Part shown: positions 10,169-18,715 of the stretch, in pieces | Numbering within the stretch: the stretch's first letter is position 1 | Layout: every line of letters begins with the position of its first letter | Origin: Micromonospora costi | GTDB taxonomy: Bacteria; Actinomycetota; Actinomycetes; Mycobacteriales; Micromonosporaceae | Reading direction: 5' to 3' | Length of the DNA: 64,000 bases | Assembly: GCF_003626655.1 (NCBI RefSeq) | Contig: NZ_RBAN01000001.1 | Coordinates: 1,674,001-1,738,000 of the forward strand | Translations under genes and position numbers: made by a program | Notes under the pieces: generated by a model | What the model saw: only the letters and a program-made list of their open reading frames with translations | Databases searched by the model: none | Told to the model about the DNA's origin: nothing

Positions 10169-10912
10169 ATGCCTGGAACCCGCACAGCCGGCCTGCTCGC
10201 CCTGGGCGGCATCGCCCTCGCGGCGCTGCTCGCCGTGATCGGCCACGTCGAGGTGAACGACGACCTGTCACCCTGGTCGCTGACCGTCAGCGACTTCGCC
10301 GTCTCCGACCGGGGTGGCGTGATCGACACCGCGATGGTGGTGCTCGCGCTGGCCACCGCCGTACTCCTGCCTCCGCTGCGGCGGCCGGCCGCGGCCCGGC
10401 CGACCGGCCGCCCCACGGCCGGGCCGGGGCGCGGCCCGTTCGGTTGGGCCGAGGCGCTCCTCACGACCTGGGTCCTGGGCCTGCTGCTGGCCGCGGTCGT
10501 GCCGACGAACGAGCCCGGGCTGCCCATGGACACGGCCGCGTACGTGCACCGGTACGCCTCGGTCGTGGCGTTCCTGGCCCTGCCCGTCGGCGGTTGGCTG
10601 CTCGCCGCCCGGCTACCCGCCCCCGCCGGGCGCTGGGTACGCGGGTTCGCGGTCGCCAGCGTGGTGCTCGCGGTGGCCATGGTCTGGTCGGCGTACCCGG
10701 GCGACCGGGTGCTCATCGGCCTCGTCGAACGAATGCTCATCCTCACCGAGGTCGCCGCGCTCACGGTCCTGGCCCTGACCGTGGCCCGCCCCATCACCCG
10801 CGATCATGCAGTTGTGGTGCCCGACAAAGGCGACGAAGCACCAGCAAACGACCACCACAACTGCATGATCGACGCGAAGGCGCGGCCGGTCACTCCAGCT
10901 CGTGCAGCATGA
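10169..10912 (+). CDS. DUF998-family membrane protein
   Basis: 247 residues with about six hydrophobic segments. The N-terminal pattern (TM1, VNDDLSPWSLTVSDFAVSDRGG, TM2) and later TNEPGLPMDTAAYVHRYAS fit DUF998 proteins, whose function is not established. The last 40 residues look non-native: they are translated through a long inverted repeat (10801-10871), and the stop lies 23 bases inside the 3' end of convergent lpdA. The domain proper seems to end near residue 208. The repeat may have displaced an earlier stop codon. Confidence 0.8.
   Translation: MPGTRTAGLLALGGIALAALLAVIGHVEVNDDLSPWSLTVSDFAVSDRGGVIDTAMVVLALATAVLLPPLRRPAAARPTGRPTAGPGRGPFGWAEALLTTWVLGLLLAAVVPTNEPGLPMDTAAYVHRYASVVAFLALPVGGWLLAARLPAPAGRWVRGFAVASVVLAVAMVWSAYPGDRVLIGLVERMLILTEVAALTVLALTVARPITRDHAVVVPDKGDEAPANDHHNCMIDAKARPVTPARAA
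10801..10871. repeat. Long perfect inverted repeat (GATC-headed), likely bidirectional terminator
   Basis: Two perfect 19-base arms (10801-10819 and 10853-10871) flank a 33-base loop. The outer end reads CGATCATGCAG and the arms are much richer in A/T than the surroundings. It lies at the meeting point of a plus-strand gene and convergent lpdA, inside the last codons of the former. Two similar elements occur in the window at 24934-25008 and 42733-42794. Confidence 0.85.
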
Positions 10913-12293
10913 GCTGACGGGCGGCCTCGGTGACCGAGCCGGAGAGGCTCGGGTAGATCGTGATGGTCTGGGCCAGCTCGTTGACGGTGAGGTTGTTCTC
11001 GACCGCCATCGTGATCGGCAGGATCAGCTCGCTCGCCTTCGGGGCGACCACCACACCCCCGATCACCTGACCGCTGGCCGGCCGGCAGAACAGCTTCACG
11101 AAGCCGTCGGCGAGGTCGTCCATCTTGGCCCGGGCGTTGCCCGACAGCGGCAGCATCACCTGCCGGGCCGGGACCTTGCCGGCGTCCACCTCGTCCTGGG
11201 ACACGCCCACGCTGGCCAGCTCGGGGTCGGTGAACACGTTCGCGGCGACGGTGCGCAGCCGCAGCGGGCGGACCGCCTCACCGAGCGCGTGCCACATGGC
11301 GATCCGGCCCTGCATGGCCGCCACGCTCGCCAGCGCGAGCACACCGGTGCAGTCGCCCGCGGCGTAGATGCCGGGCACGTTGGTCCGGGACACCCGGTCG
11401 ACGGTCACGTAGCCGCCCGGGGACAGCTCCACCCCGTACTCGGCGAGGCCGAGGTCAGCGGTGTTGGGGATGGAACCGACGGTGATCAGCGCGTGCGAGC
11501 CCTGCACCATGCGGCCGTCGGAGAGCTCGACCTCGACGCCGGCCTCGGTGCGCCGCACAGCCGCCGCGCGGGAGTTGTTGAGGATGCTCATCCCCCGGCC
11601 ACGGAAGACCCGTTCGAGGGCCGCGGCGGCGTCCGCGTCCTCGTGCGGCATCACCCGGTCACGGCTGGAGACCAGCGTGACCTCGATCCCCATGGCGAGG
11701 TACGCGCTCGCGAACTCGGCGCCCGTCACGCCGGAACCGACCACGATCAGGTGCTCGGGAAGCTCCGGCAGGTCGTACACCTGACGCCAGGTCAGGATGC
11801 GCTCGCCGTCCGGACGCGCGGTGGGGAGCTGGCGCGGCGTGGCGCCCGTGGCGATCAGCACGGTGGACGCGTCGATCGTGTACTCGGCGCCGCCGTCGGC
11901 GGGGGTGACGACCACCCGGTGGGTGTGACCCAGCGTGTCCTCGCCGAGCCGCGCGCTGCCGGCCACGAACGTGACCCCGGCCTTGAGGAGCTTGGCGTGG
12001 ATGTCGGCCGACTGGGCCAGCGCGAGCCGCTTGACCCGCTGGTGCACCGCCTGCGCGTCGACGGTGACCGCCTCGAGCCCGTCGGAGTGCACCCCGAACT
12101 CCTCGGTGTCCCGGTAGCCGGTCACCACCTCGGAACTGGCGATAAAGGTCTTCGACGGTACGCAGTCGGACAGCACGCAGGCGCCGCCGGCGCCCTCGGC
12201 CTCGACCACGGTGACGTCGGCGTCCAGCTGTGCGGCGACCAGCGCCGCCTCGTAGCCGGCCGGCCCCCCGCCGATGATCACGATCCGGCTCAC
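10890..12293 (-). CDS. lpdA: NAD(P)H-quinone dehydrogenase / flavoprotein disulfide reductase, LpdA type
   Basis: 467 residues from the GTG at 12293. The N-terminal FAD motif is VIIGGGPAGYEAAL, followed by GACVLSDCVPSKTFIAS near residue 40. This keeps a CxxxxC pair like lipoamide dehydrogenase but in the LpdA (VPSK) context. A second dinucleotide motif VVGSGVTGAEFASAY lies near residue 180. The C-terminus has IYPSLSGSVTEAAR and lacks the His-Glu pair of true lipoamide dehydrogenases. LpdA proteins of mycobacteria reduce quinones with NAD(P)H. Membrane-proximal redox defence is the likely role. Divergent from a GGCT-like gene. Confidence 0.85.
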   Translation of the reverse strand: MSRIVIIGGGPAGYEAALVAAQLDADVTVVEAEGAGGACVLSDCVPSKTFIASSEVVTGYRDTEEFGVHSDGLEAVTVDAQAVHQRVKRLALAQSADIHAKLLKAGVTFVAGSARLGEDTLGHTHRVVVTPADGGAEYTIDASTVLIATGATPRQLPTARPDGERILTWRQVYDLPELPEHLIVVGSGVTGAEFASAYLAMGIEVTLVSSRDRVMPHEDADAAAALERVFRGRGMSILNNSRAAAVRRTEAGVEVELSDGRMVQGSHALITVGSIPNTADLGLAEYGVELSPGGYVTVDRVSRTNVPGIYAAGDCTGVLALASVAAMQGRIAMWHALGEAVRPLRLRTVAANVFTDPELASVGVSQDEVDAGKVPARQVMLPLSGNARAKMDDLADGFVKLFCRPASGQVIGGVVVAPKASELILPITMAVENNLTVNELAQTITIYPSLSGSVTEAARQLMLHELE

Positions 12294-12386
12294 AGCACTC
12301 GCCCTTCGTCGATGCTCACAGTGACTTTCTTCTCCCGAACGCGTCCGACACGCACCGTCGTATTCTCCCCCACCCGTCGGCCGGGC

Positions 12387-12392
12387 TATCGT
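12387..12392 (+). promoter_or_regulatory. -10 box for leaderless GGCT-like gene
   Basis: TATCGT lies 7 bases before the GTG at 12400, predicting a leaderless transcript. No Shine-Dalgarno precedes the GTG. Confidence 0.5.
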
Positions 12393-12399
12393 CATCGCC

Positions 12400-12855
12400 G
12401 TGCGTCTTCACGCCGCCTACGGCTCAAATCTCGACCCCGGCCGGATGCGCGCCTACTGCCCGCATTCGCCGATGGTGGGCACCGGCTGGCTGGAGGGCTG
12501 GCGGCTGACCTTCGCCGGTGAGGACGTCATCGGCTGGGAGGGCGCGGTGAGCACCGTCGTCGAGTCCCCCGGCGACCGGGTCTTCGTGGCGCTCTACGAC
12601 ATCCACCCGTACGACGCCGCCCAGCTCGACGAGATCGAGGGCGTGACCTCCGGCACGTACCGCAAGCTGCACGTCCGGATCTCCACGCTCGACGGGGACG
12701 TGACCGCCTGGATCTACGTCTTCGACGGCTACGAGGGCGGCCTGCCGACCTCGTGGTACCTGTCGGAGATCGCGAACGCCGCCGAGAAGGCCGGCGCGCC
12801 GGACGACTACGTCACCGAGCTGCGGTCCCGCCCCACCGGCACGGCGTCGGCCTGA
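12400..12855 (+). CDS. Gamma-glutamylcyclotransferase-like (AIG2/GGCT fold) protein
   Basis: 151 residues. The substrate-loop signature YGSNLDPGRM sits at residues 7-16, and the predicted catalytic Glu is in DEIEGV near residue 86. This fold releases 5-oxoproline from gamma-glutamyl amines or peptides. Actinomycetes use mycothiol, not glutathione, so the true substrate is uncertain. The GTG start follows TATCGT by 7 bases. The gene is divergent from lpdA; the shared 106-base gap may carry co-regulation for redox functions, which is a guess. Confidence 0.8.
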   Translation: MRLHAAYGSNLDPGRMRAYCPHSPMVGTGWLEGWRLTFAGEDVIGWEGAVSTVVESPGDRVFVALYDIHPYDAAQLDEIEGVTSGTYRKLHVRISTLDGDVTAWIYVFDGYEGGLPTSWYLSEIANAAEKAGAPDDYVTELRSRPTGTASA

Positions 12856-12975
12856 CCGACCCCGGGGCAGCCCGGAGCACGGCGTCCCCCGGAAGCCGCG
12901 CAGCGCGTGTCGCACCCGGCCAGTCTCCTACCGGCGCCCGCGGGGCGGCCCGCCGGCCCCGGCCGGCGTCGTCCA

Positions 12976-13959
12976 TCACACACCCGCGGGCGGCGCCGGC
13001 ACGGCAGCGGCGGGGACGACCAGCTCGTACATGTCGGTCCAGCGGGTCTCCCGCAGCCCCACCGACCGGTACAGCGACAGCGGAGCGGTCGGGTTGGTGA
13101 GGTCCACGCCCAGGCCGGCGGCGGTGCGCCCCTTTTCGGCGTACCGGGCGAAGGCCCGGCGCAGCAGCGCGGCGCCCACCCCGCGCCGTCGGAAGGCGGG
13201 CAGCACCGACAGGCTCCGGACGAAACCCTCGTCCTGGTCGAGCGCCTGGTCGGACGACTGGAGCGCGCCGGCCGGCACCCCGTCGACCTCGGCCACGAAC
13301 CACTCGTCCCAGGTCGTGCCGTGTTGGGTGATCTTCTTGCGCCACTCGGCGTAGCCGAGGGGCTCGTAGTCGGGTGTGTCGCGGAACGCGGTGTCGAAGA
13401 TCCGGTGGAACTCGCGCAGGTCCCGCTCGTCCTCGGAGCGGACCGGGCGGACCGTGACCCCGGGCGGCGGTGGTGGCTCGACGGGCAGGTCGGCCAGCGT
13501 GCGGCGCATCCGCACGTACCGCTTGGCGAGCGTGAAACCGGCGTCGCGCAGGCTGCGGTCCCAGTCCCGCTCCGGCTCGAAGACCGCGCAGCGGACGGTG
13601 AGCGCCGGCAGCCCGCGCTCGGCGGCCCGCTCGGCGACGCGGTCGAGCTGGCGGGCGAGCAAGGGCTCCCGCACCTGCCCGCCGCGCTCCGGGTCGACGT
13701 AGACCTCGACGAACTCCCGGCCCACGCCGGTGGGGTTGTCGATGCTGGCCCAGCCGACCACCGTGCCGTCCGGGTCCAGGGCCAGCCACGAGTCGCGGGA
13801 CGGCTCGACGTACGGGGCGGTCAGGGCCGCCTCGACGTCCGAGGCGTCGAAGTCCGGGTAGCCGACGGCGAACGTGTCCGCGGCGTGCACCACGGCGAGG
13901 ATCGCCGGGACGTCGTCGAGGATGGGCCGGCGCGCGCTCCAGCCAGCGGGGAGGGTCAC
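12976..13959 (-). CDS. Tandem GNAT acetyltransferase
   Basis: 327 residues with two GNAT domains. The N-terminal half (about 1-150) has weak acetyl-CoA features. The C-terminal half (about 165-320) has a full acetyl-CoA loop: VRSLSVLPAFRRRGVGAALLRRAF near residue 250, then NPTAPLSLYRSVGLRETR. The two-domain layout resembles mycothiol synthase MshD, but the rest is too different to assign that role. It is the last gene of a minus-strand run with the SCO6745-like protein, the coiled-coil protein and the metallo-hydrolase. Substrate unknown. Confidence 0.85.
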   Translation of the reverse strand: MTLPAGWSARRPILDDVPAILAVVHAADTFAVGYPDFDASDVEAALTAPYVEPSRDSWLALDPDGTVVGWASIDNPTGVGREFVEVYVDPERGGQVREPLLARQLDRVAERAAERGLPALTVRCAVFEPERDWDRSLRDAGFTLAKRYVRMRRTLADLPVEPPPPPGVTVRPVRSEDERDLREFHRIFDTAFRDTPDYEPLGYAEWRKKITQHGTTWDEWFVAEVDGVPAGALQSSDQALDQDEGFVRSLSVLPAFRRRGVGAALLRRAFARYAEKGRTAAGLGVDLTNPTAPLSLYRSVGLRETRWTDMYELVVPAAAVPAPPAGV

Positions 13960-14007
13960 GCCGCCGATCCTGACAGGACGGCAGCGCCGACGCCTTCGAT
14001 TTACCGC

Positions 14008-14769
14008 TCAGACGGCGGGGTGCGACCGCCCCACCGTGCCAAGCCGGGCCCGGGTGGCGGTGAGCAACTCGACGAGGTCGGCGCCGTCGACGGGACCGAG
14101 CGCCGCGAACGCCGGCGCGGCCAGCCGGTCGGTTACCGCCTCGGCCCACAGCCGGCGCCGGACCAGCGGCCCGACCGCCGGGTACGGGGGCGGCCAGCCG
14201 CACGCCATGGCGCCCGTCTCCCCGTCCGGCCCGGCGAGCACCGCCTCCAGTGGTGTCATCCCGGCCGCCCGGACGGCCAGCAGGTATGCGCCCGTGAAGT
14301 GTTCCCGGAGCAGCCGCAGGGCCGCGGCGGCGCGGGCGCCGGCCGACCGCCCGGGGACCGGCATGGCCCGCCAGGCGGCGAAGAGGGGCATCCCGCTCGC
14401 GTCGGCCGCGGCGACCGCGCGCTCCAGCAGCACGGCGAGCCGGTCGATGCGGGGTACGCCGTCCAGTTGCTCCGCACCCCACCGGCAGCACTCGGCCAGC
14501 GACGCGGCGGCCACCTCGAACGGCCGGACCGTCCGCGCCGCCCCGTCCCAGCCGTCCGCCACCGCGTCCGGCGCGAGGAAGCCGAGCGCGGCGGCGACCG
14601 TCTCGGCGCGTACGTCGCCGAGGGCCCCGGCCCGGCCGCTCACGTAGAAGGCCCAACCGGAGATGCCGAGCAGCCGCGCCCGGCGCAGTGTGACCGGGCA
14701 GCGGGTGTACGCCTCGCCGAGGTCGAGCACCAGGGGCTTGCTGACGGCGGCTACCTGCTCCGGGGTCAT
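14008..14769 (-). CDS. SCO6745-like conserved actinobacterial protein
   Basis: 253 residues from ATG 14769, chosen over the GTG at 14778 because GGGTGG lies 5 bases upstream. The N-terminus (MTPEQVAAVSKPLVLDLGEAY, then GISGWAFYVSGRAGALGDV) resembles the conserved actinobacterial family known from S. coelicolor SCO6745. It is mostly alpha-helical with no membrane segment or known catalytic motif. Function unknown. Neighbours on the same strand are a coiled-coil protein upstream and a tandem GNAT downstream. Confidence 0.7.
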   Translation of the reverse strand: MTPEQVAAVSKPLVLDLGEAYTRCPVTLRRARLLGISGWAFYVSGRAGALGDVRAETVAAALGFLAPDAVADGWDGAARTVRPFEVAAASLAECCRWGAEQLDGVPRIDRLAVLLERAVAAADASGMPLFAAWRAMPVPGRSAGARAAAALRLLREHFTGAYLLAVRAAGMTPLEAVLAGPDGETGAMACGWPPPYPAVGPLVRRRLWAEAVTDRLAAPAFAALGPVDGADLVELLTATRARLGTVGRSHPAV

Positions 14770-14824
14770 CGGCGCCACCCGTGCCGGCCGGCGCCGGCCC
14801 GCACCTCACGTCCGTCCATCGACG

Positions 14825-15793
14825 TCAGTCTGCCTCGCCACCGCCGGTCCCGGCAGCCCCCTCCTCCTCGGCCTCCAGCGCTTCCATGGCCGCCTCGACC
14901 TCTCCGGTGCGCCGGCGCGCCGCCGTGAGGGTCCGCTCCGCGCCGCGACGGGCCAGCTTGGCCCGGCTCAGCTCCTGCTCCGCCACCGCCCGTCGCCGTT
15001 CCAGCTCGGCCAGCTCGGTCTCGATGTCGTCGAGCGCGGTCGCGCCGTCCCGCTCGGCCTGCGCGGCGTCCGCCAGCTCCCCCTCGGCCCGCTCCTGGTC
15101 GGTACGCGCCTTCGCCAGCTCGCGTTCCAGCGCCCGGCGCTGGCGCGCCCGCTCGGCCCGTGCCGCCCGCTCGGCCCGTTCCGCGGCCCGCTCGGCCGCC
15201 CGGTCCCCCGGTGCCCGCTGGGCGGGCGCCCGGCCCGCCTCCTTCCGGGGCCGGCGCTCCTCTTCCTCCTCCTCGCCGCCGGTGACCAGGCGCAGTTGTG
15301 GCCGGGGCACCTCGCCGAACCCGGCGTAGCTGGCGGCCCGCAGCAGCCGACCGGCCTGCACCTGCTCGGCCACCTCCGTGTCGGAGAGCGCGGCGTTGAG
15401 GGTCGCCTCCACCTCGGCCAGCGGCAGCTTCCCGGCCGACGGGGCGCCGGACTCCTTCGCGGCCAGCTTGCGCACCTCGGCCACGAGGGCGCCGACCGCC
15501 GCCCGCCGCTGCGCGGAGAGTTCCCGCAGGCGTGAACCGCGCAGCTCCCGCTGGGCGGACCGTAGCGACTCGGCGAGCTGCACCAGGTCGGCCACGAGGT
15601 CGGGCCGGCGGATGGCGAGCAGGTTCACCAGCCACGCGGCCACCGTGGGACGGCGCAGCCGGGCGATCTGCCGGGCGGTCGCCGGATCCCCGGCACGCCG
15701 TGCCTCGGCCACGGCCTCGTCGCGGGCTGCCACGAACCGGTCGGGGGGCGTGCTGTAGAGCTGCTGGACCAGCTCGGGTGAGGGGCCGGGCAT
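14825..15793 (-). CDS. Coiled-coil protein, function unknown
   Basis: 322 residues from ATG 15793, 4 bases after the stop of the upstream metallo-hydrolase, so probably coupled. The N-terminal part (about 1-150) is helical and conserved-looking (ARDEAVAEARRAGDPATARQ, LRRPTVAAWLVNLL). After an acidic and basic linker (EEEEEERRPRKEAGR near residue 180), residues 200-310 form a long charged coiled coil rich in Ala, Glu and Arg. No enzyme motif is seen. I recognise it as an actinobacterial hypothetical type, but cannot assign a function. Confidence 0.75.
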   Translation of the reverse strand: MPGPSPELVQQLYSTPPDRFVAARDEAVAEARRAGDPATARQIARLRRPTVAAWLVNLLAIRRPDLVADLVQLAESLRSAQRELRGSRLRELSAQRRAAVGALVAEVRKLAAKESGAPSAGKLPLAEVEATLNAALSDTEVAEQVQAGRLLRAASYAGFGEVPRPQLRLVTGGEEEEEERRPRKEAGRAPAQRAPGDRAAERAAERAERAARAERARQRRALERELAKARTDQERAEGELADAAQAERDGATALDDIETELAELERRRAVAEQELSRAKLARRGAERTLTAARRRTGEVEAAMEALEAEEEGAAGTGGGEAD

Positions 15794-15797
15794 CGCC

Positions 15798-16424
15798 TCA
15801 GGCGTCCAGCCGCGTACCGGGCTCCAGCCGCCGGTAGTCGGTGCGGGAGAGCGCCGTGTACTGGCGGTCGAGGACCGCGTAGCCGTTGTCGTTGAGCAGC
15901 GCGTCGTGCAGCGCGTACGCCCGGCGCGGCGCGACCGCCCGGATGAAGTCGACCACCTCGGAGAACTTGCTCCAGGGAGCATGGATCGGCGCGAAGAGCG
16001 TGTCGACCGGCACGTCGGGCACGACGAGCGAGTCCCCCGGGTGGTAGACCACGTCGTTGACCAGGTAACCCACGTTCTCCACCACCGGGATGTCCGGGTG
16101 GATCACCGCGTGCCGCCCCCCGTACGCGCGGATCGCCACCCCCGCCGTGGTGAACGAGTCGCCCGGCTGGACCGGTCGCAACACCTCGGCCGCGTCGCCG
16201 AGGGCGGCGGAGAGCGAGGCCGGCCCGTGCACGACGAAGGGCCGCCGGTCGAGCTGCCGGGTGACCGCCTCGGCGTTCAGGTGGTCCGGGTGCTCATGGG
16301 TGATCAGCACCGCGTCCGCGCCGTCCAGCGCCGCCGGGTCGCTGAACATGCCGGGGTCGATGACCAGCACTCCCCCGTCGTGCTCCACCCGGACGCACGA
16401 GTGGGCGTACTTGGTGAGCTGCAT
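15798..16424 (-). CDS. MBL-fold metal-dependent hydrolase (UlaG/YtkL-like)
   Basis: 208 residues starting at ATG 16424, preceded by GAGGAG at 5 bases. The metallo-beta-lactamase motif is THEHPDHLN (HxHxDH) near residue 42; a further His lies in GGRHAVIH and an Asp in YHPGDSL. The pattern VVENVGYLV...YHPGDS is typical of UlaG/YtkL-like small MBL hydrolases, cytosolic enzymes of uncertain substrate. A GATAAT -10 box on the minus strand lies about 13 bases before the ATG. First gene of a minus-strand run reaching 12976. Confidence 0.87.
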   Translation of the reverse strand: MQLTKYAHSCVRVEHDGGVLVIDPGMFSDPAALDGADAVLITHEHPDHLNAEAVTRQLDRRPFVVHGPASLSAALGDAAEVLRPVQPGDSFTTAGVAIRAYGGRHAVIHPDIPVVENVGYLVNDVVYHPGDSLVVPDVPVDTLFAPIHAPWSKFSEVVDFIRAVAPRRAYALHDALLNDNGYAVLDRQYTALSRTDYRRLEPGTRLDA

Positions 16425-16539
16425 CGTGACTCCTCGATTATCGAATCGTGACGTCCTGAGCGCAGTCTGCCGGAACCGGCGTGCTGGCGCGCCGCGTCCG
16501 AGGTATCGCCCACCCGGGCGGACGGAGACGGGAGCGGGG

Positions 16540-17499
16540 ATGGACGGACGGACGACCCGGCGTCGCAGTGTGGCGCTGGCGGCGATGGGATTGACGGCGG
16601 CGTTGGCCCTGGGCGGCTGCAGCGCGTCCGGCGACAGCGGCAGCGAGGCCACCTCGGCCCGGGGCCCGGCGGCCGACAGCGCGAACGGAGGCGCCGCCGA
16701 CCGCGACGCGGCGGGTGCCGGCGCGCCGGGCGCCCGCGCACCAGGCACCGGCGCGCCGGGCTCACCCGACCTGCGCGTCGACCAGCGGTCGATCATCTAC
16801 ACCGGAACGATGCTGATCCGGGTGGACGATGTGGACGGCAAGTCGCGGCGCGCGGTCGAGATGGTCACGGCGGCAGGCGGCTTCGTCGGCGCCGACCAGC
16901 GCACCAGCGCCGACGCCGACGCGCGGAGCGAGCTGCAACTGCGCGTGCCGGCGGCGCGGTTCACGGCCGTGGTCGACGAGCTGGCGAAGCTGGGTCGGCA
17001 GGAACGGCGTGAGGTCCACACCGAGGACGTCACGGAGGAGACCGTCGACCTGGACGCGCGGATTGCCACGCAGCGCGCCCGGGTGGACAGCGCCCGGCGG
17101 CTGCTCGCCCGGGCCACCACGATCACCGAGCTGGTGTCGCTGGAGAGCGAGCTCGGCAAGCGGGAGGCGGACCTCGCCTCGCTGGAGGCGAAGAAGCGCC
17201 GCCTGGCCGACCTGACCGCCCTGTCCACCATCACGCTGACCCTCGTGGGGGAGGACGTGACCACGGCGGACGAGGAGACCGAGCTGGGCTTCCTCGTCGG
17301 GTTGAGCAACGGCTGGCGGGTCTTCCTGGTCTCGATGACCCTGCTGCTGACCGTGCTCGGCGCGGTGCTGCCGTGGCTGGTCGCGTTCGGCGTACCGCTG
17401 GCGGTGCTCCTCGTGGCGCTGCGCCGGCGGCGGCGCCGGCGGTCGGAGCCACCGGTCAGCGCGCCGCCTCCAGTGCCCGCAGCGCGGTCTGCACCATGA
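16540..17499 (+). CDS. DUF4349 lipoprotein
   Basis: 319 residues. The signal peptide ends in LALGGC, a lipobox with Cys near residue 28. A low-complexity Ala/Gly/Pro stretch follows, then the DUF4349 domain (about 85-290) with a central coiled coil (TELVSLESELGKREADLASL) and a C-terminal membrane helix (VFLVSMTLLLTVLGAVLPWLVA) before an Arg-rich tail. So it is anchored at both ends, with the coiled-coil domain outside. Function unknown; often placed with envelope stress genes. The 3' end overlaps the convergent M20 gene by 44 bases. Confidence 0.88.
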   Translation: MDGRTTRRRSVALAAMGLTAALALGGCSASGDSGSEATSARGPAADSANGGAADRDAAGAGAPGARAPGTGAPGSPDLRVDQRSIIYTGTMLIRVDDVDGKSRRAVEMVTAAGGFVGADQRTSADADARSELQLRVPAARFTAVVDELAKLGRQERREVHTEDVTEETVDLDARIATQRARVDSARRLLARATTITELVSLESELGKREADLASLEAKKRRLADLTALSTITLTLVGEDVTTADEETELGFLVGLSNGWRVFLVSMTLLLTVLGAVLPWLVAFGVPLAVLLVALRRRRRRRSEPPVSAPPPVPAARSAP

Positions 17500-18715
17500 C
17501 GCGTACGCCGGCCGGGATGGCCCGTTCGTCCACGTCGAACGAGGCGCGGTGCAGGTCGACGTTGGGCCCGGACCGCCCGACGCCGAGCCGGGCGAGGGCG
17601 CCGGGGACGTACTCCAGGTACCAGGAGAAGTCCTCGCCGCCCATGCTCTGCGGCGTCTCCGCGACGCCTTCCGGCCCGAGCGCCGCGGTGGTGGCCGCGG
17701 TGAGCACCTGGATCGCCCGGGCGTCGTTGCTGACCGGCGGGCGCCCGCGCAGGTACTCCAGGTCGACGGTGGCGCCGGTCGGGGCGATCACGTCCCGCAC
17801 GACCTGGCCGACGATCTTCGGGGCGAGTTCCCAGGTGTCGCGGTCCAGCACCCGCAGGGTGCCGGACGCGCACGCCTCGGAGGGGATCACGTTGTAGCGG
17901 GTGCCGGCCTGGGCGTGGCCGAACACCAGCAGCAGCCCGCTGTTGGCCGGCACCCGGCGGCTGACCAGCGCGGGCACCTCGGTGACCAGGCGGCCGAGGG
18001 CGTCGACCAGGTCGACGGTCAGGTGGGGGCGGGCCGTGTGCCCGCCCGGCCCGGTCAGCCGGACGGTGACGTTGTCGGCGGCCGCGGTGATCGGGCCGAC
18101 CCGCAGCCCGATCCGGCCGACCGGCAGGTTCGGGTCGCAGTGCAGCGCGAAGATCTGCACGACGTCGTCCAGGCCGCCGGCCCCGATGACCTCCAGCGAG
18201 CCGCAGGGCAGGATCTCCTCGGCCGGCTGGAAGATGAGCCGGACGCGGCCGTCCAGCTCGCCGCGCGCGGCGAGGTGGGCCAGGAGCATCCCGACGCCGA
18301 GCATGACCGTGGTGTGCACGTCGTGGCCGCAGGCGTGGCAGACCCCGTCGACGGTGGAGCGGTACGGCACGTCCTTGACGTCGGTCAGCGGGAGCGCGTC
18401 GATGTCGGCCCTCAGGGCGATCACCGGGCCGTCGGGCCGGCCGTCGATGTCGCAGAGGACACCGTTGCCCTTGGGCAGCATCCGCGGGTTGAGGCCCGCG
18501 AGGGCGAGTTCCCGCGCGACCAGGGCGGCGGTGTCGAACTCGTTGCCGGACAGCTCCGGGTGGGCGTGGATGTGACGACGTGTGGCGATGAGCCCGGGTA
18601 CGCGGAGCGCGAGCAACTGGTCCAGCTCGAACGGCAGCGGTAGGGACCCGGATGGCGTCTCCGGCCAGGGCGACGCCAGCTGGCTGCCGGTCGGCAGCGT
18701 CAACGCACTCGTCAC
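17456..18715 (-). CDS. M20-family amidohydrolase (metallopeptidase)
   Basis: 419 residues from GTG 18715. Metal-binding motifs are present: HACGHDVHTTVML, QPAEEI with the catalytic Glu pair, ALHCDP, and C-terminal GGEDFSWYLE. The dimerisation domain follows GPGGHTARPH. The family hydrolyses N-acyl amino acids and related amides (hippurate or IAA-amino-acid type). The start is uncertain: the frame is open upstream to a GTG at 18910 and an ATG at 18898, behind a strong AGGAGG. Those extra 60 codons have near-random third positions, so I treat them as leader. Overlaps the convergent lipoprotein gene by 44 bases. Confidence 0.88.
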   Translation of the reverse strand: MTSALTLPTGSQLASPWPETPSGSLPLPFELDQLLALRVPGLIATRRHIHAHPELSGNEFDTAALVARELALAGLNPRMLPKGNGVLCDIDGRPDGPVIALRADIDALPLTDVKDVPYRSTVDGVCHACGHDVHTTVMLGVGMLLAHLAARGELDGRVRLIFQPAEEILPCGSLEVIGAGGLDDVVQIFALHCDPNLPVGRIGLRVGPITAAADNVTVRLTGPGGHTARPHLTVDLVDALGRLVTEVPALVSRRVPANSGLLLVFGHAQAGTRYNVIPSEACASGTLRVLDRDTWELAPKIVGQVVRDVIAPTGATVDLEYLRGRPPVSNDARAIQVLTAATTAALGPEGVAETPQSMGGEDFSWYLEYVPGALARLGVGRSGPNVDLHRASFDVDERAIPAGVRVMVQTALRALEAAR

